A model generated the notes under the pieces. It was not told the DNA's origin, ran no database searches, and saw only the letters and a list, made by a program, of their open reading frames with translations. This document shows, in pieces, positions 6,198-7,430 of a stretch of DNA of 7,430 bases. The position numbers and the translations under genes were made by a program. This stretch comes from Microcaldota archaeon (GTDB lineage Archaea; Micrarchaeota; Micrarchaeia; Norongarragalinales; Norongarragalinaceae): assembly GCA_016214445.1 (NCBI GenBank), contig JACROM010000046.1:1-7430 (forward strand). Direction: 5' to 3'. The stretch's first letter is position 1; every line of letters begins with the position of its first letter.

Positions 6198-7419
6198 CGA
6201 TTTCGTAGTACAAGTACAGAGACAGGAAGGATATGAAGAAGTATCCACGGACTGCGTCTGCATCGCCTAAGTACGTCTTGTCGTTCTCTAACTCGTTTTT
6301 CAGCGCGTCAAAAGCCTGCTCGACTTCCTCACGCTCCTTGTACGCCGAATAAATTCTCTTGCCGCTTTTCCAATTAACGTTGGTAAGAATGCTTATTTTA
6401 CCGAATTTCTTTCGTTCAGCCGCGAGCTTGCTTTGTTTGCGCTTGCCTTCGCCTATGAGCGAAATGAAATTCGTTTCCTCCTCTGCCTTGAGTTTTACGT
6501 CCTCAAACACGTACAGCGTTTGCTTACCGACCGGTTTTTTGCCCCAGTTTATTCCACGGTTTCTGTAAACGAACGAGTTCGGCAACTGCATTTCGTAATC
6601 GATTATCTCGAAGTTTCTCCGCAAAGGCATGATGAACTTCACGCGCTTTTCCGAAAGCAATTCGGACAACGGGCAAGAAGCAAAGCCCCTGTCGAAAACG
6701 AGAACGCACGAAGGTATTGAAAACTCGTCGAGAACATTCTTCAGACACTTGATGTCCCACACTGAGCCGGGTAAGGGTTTTAACATTACCGGCTTTCGCG
6801 CGTCCTGTGCAAAGAACAACGCGAAGTTCACTTGCTTCAGGTAAAGATGGTCGGCGTTATGGCCTTTTTCCGCAAGCGGAAGTTTTTCGGACTCAGAAAA
6901 AAGCGAGCTTAAGTCAAACACCAAGAATTTCGAGTCACGCATCAAGCTTTCAAAAAAATTTTTCTGGCTTTCCCAGTCGCTTCCGACAAGCCGAAGCTTG
7001 TCCGAAAGCGTGTTCGGTGACAAGTTTGCGTCTATTTCCTTGGACAAGTAGAGTTTTTCCCACCTGCTCTTGACGAGCCTTAACGGCGTTTGTTGAAGGA
7101 GCCTAACTATTGATGTCGCGAGGAGTTCCTGCCACGAAAACGGGAAAAAGCGTTTCAAGCTAGGCAACATGCTTGCTGAAACCTCTAAGGCGAGTCTAGC
7201 GTTTCCGTACTCATAAATCGTTCTGAGCCTGCGCGTGCCGCGCACGCGCTCTGTAACTCCTTTTTCGGACATTTTTCCCAAGTATAGCGAAACTTTTTTG
7301 GTTTTCTTGTTCTGCTTGTCCCACTTGCTTGTGGACTTGTACAAGTAATAGTTGTTGCCGATTTTTTTTGCTTCCAAGGGCAGGCGGCGTTTTTTCCTTT
7401 CCTTTTTCAGTGCTTTCAA
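6187..7419 (-). CDS. IS1634-like DDE transposase, C-terminally frameshifted, start near or beyond window edge
   Basis: This is the enzyme that cuts and joins the insertion sequence ends. From the TTG at 7417-7419 it is 410 residues, but the frame stays open to the window edge (Lys-Trp-Val precede), so the true start may lie outside. The basic N-terminus leads into NNYYLYKSTSKWD, typical of IS1634-type proteins. The RNase H-like core has D169 in FLVFDLSS, D243 in VLVFDRGFAS and the YREK signature Y360-x2-R363-x3-E367-x6-K374, so the catalytic triad is complete. The last helix, YFFISFLSLYLYYEI, ends abruptly in GLA and TGA; the expected conserved tail continues in another frame to 6060. The catalytic core survives but the product is truncated, so activity is doubtful. 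It is transcribed towards the glycosylation operon. IS4-superfamily membership is secure, the IS1634 label likely. Confidence 0.82.
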   Translation of the reverse strand: MKALKKERKKRRLPLEAKKIGNNYYLYKSTSKWDKQNKKTKKVSLYLGKMSEKGVTERVRGTRRLRTIYEYGNARLALEVSASMLPSLKRFFPFSWQELLATSIVRLLQQTPLRLVKSRWEKLYLSKEIDANLSPNTLSDKLRLVGSDWESQKNFFESLMRDSKFLVFDLSSLFSESEKLPLAEKGHNADHLYLKQVNFALFFAQDARKPVMLKPLPGSVWDIKCLKNVLDEFSIPSCVLVFDRGFASCPLSELLSEKRVKFIMPLRRNFEIIDYEMQLPNSFVYRNRGINWGKKPVGKQTLYVFEDVKLKAEEETNFISLIGEGKRKQSKLAAERKKFGKISILTNVNWKSGKRIYSAYKEREEVEQAFDALKNELENDKTYLGDADAVRGYFFISFLSLYLYYEIGLA

Positions 7420-7430
7420 AACCCATTTTT

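Larger units (their letters stand above)
6060..7430 (-). mobile_element. IS1634-like (IS4 superfamily) insertion sequence, partial, degenerate
   Basis: The right 1.4 kb of the window is a transposase read on the minus strand, with a DDE core and IS4-type YREK motif. The promoter-side end with its terminal repeat lies beyond base 7430, so the element cannot be closed here. The left end must be near 6055-6060, immediately after the stop of the membrane transferase gene. T/A tracts (for example near 6955-6965 and 7361-7369) make it look more AT-rich than the operon, as expected for acquired DNA. The transposase frame is broken near its C-terminus, so this copy is probably inactive. Confidence 0.72.

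Noticed and set aside
1..7430. CRISPR arrays, tRNA or rRNA genes
   Set aside because: No regularly spaced direct repeats and no cloverleaf or rRNA-like segments were seen; the window is almost entirely protein-coding.

Overview
The window looks like archaeal chromosome. It holds a compact block of five plus-strand genes (1-6054) that resembles an N-glycosylation / surface-glycan locus, followed by a convergent, partly decayed insertion sequence (about 6060-7430). The archaeal call rests on an STT3/AglB oligosaccharyltransferase with the WWDYG motif, a dolichyl-phosphate-type GlcNAc-1-phosphate transferase, and GGTG/GGTGA Shine-Dalgarno sequences before four genes, which match the archaeal 16S 3' end. 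GC is moderate and genes are packed with overlapping or nearly abutting ends. The lineage cannot be fixed from this sequence; a DPANN-type archaeon is a guess.

Layout: 1-663 is the C-terminal part of an AsnB-type glutamine-dependent asparagine synthetase, cut by the window edge. 663-3386 is one aglB/stt3 gene broken by a single in-frame TAG at 2598-2600. The membrane half lies before the stop and the WWDYG-bearing extracytoplasmic half after it. 3394-4425 encodes an ATP-grasp ligase, 4445-5041 a HAD-family phosphatase, and 5038-6054 a polytopic GT4/MraY-DPAGT1-type sugar-phosphate transferase. Junctions are TAATG (1-nt overlap), 7 nt, 19 nt and ATGA (4-nt overlap), so the five genes very likely form one operon.

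How they may work together: the GT4-type enzyme would start a lipid-linked glycan by moving a HexNAc-1-phosphate onto dolichyl phosphate, and AglB would transfer the finished glycan to protein Asn. The amidotransferase, ATP-grasp ligase and HAD enzyme could make or decorate a sugar, for example by amide or amino-acid attachment. Those three substrates are not readable from sequence.

On the minus strand, an IS1634-like (IS4 superfamily) DDE transposase with a complete Y-R-E-K motif enters from the right edge. It stops early at 6187 and its conserved C-terminal tail continues in another frame to 6060, so it is frameshifted. Its end sits 5 nt from the stop of the last operon gene, with a short inverted repeat over the junction. 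The most interesting signal is the amber codon inside aglB: the frame is open and homologous on both sides and no Shine-Dalgarno sequence supports a restart, so it is a nonsense mutation, a base error, or a translated TAG. No stretch over 300 bases lacks a gene.
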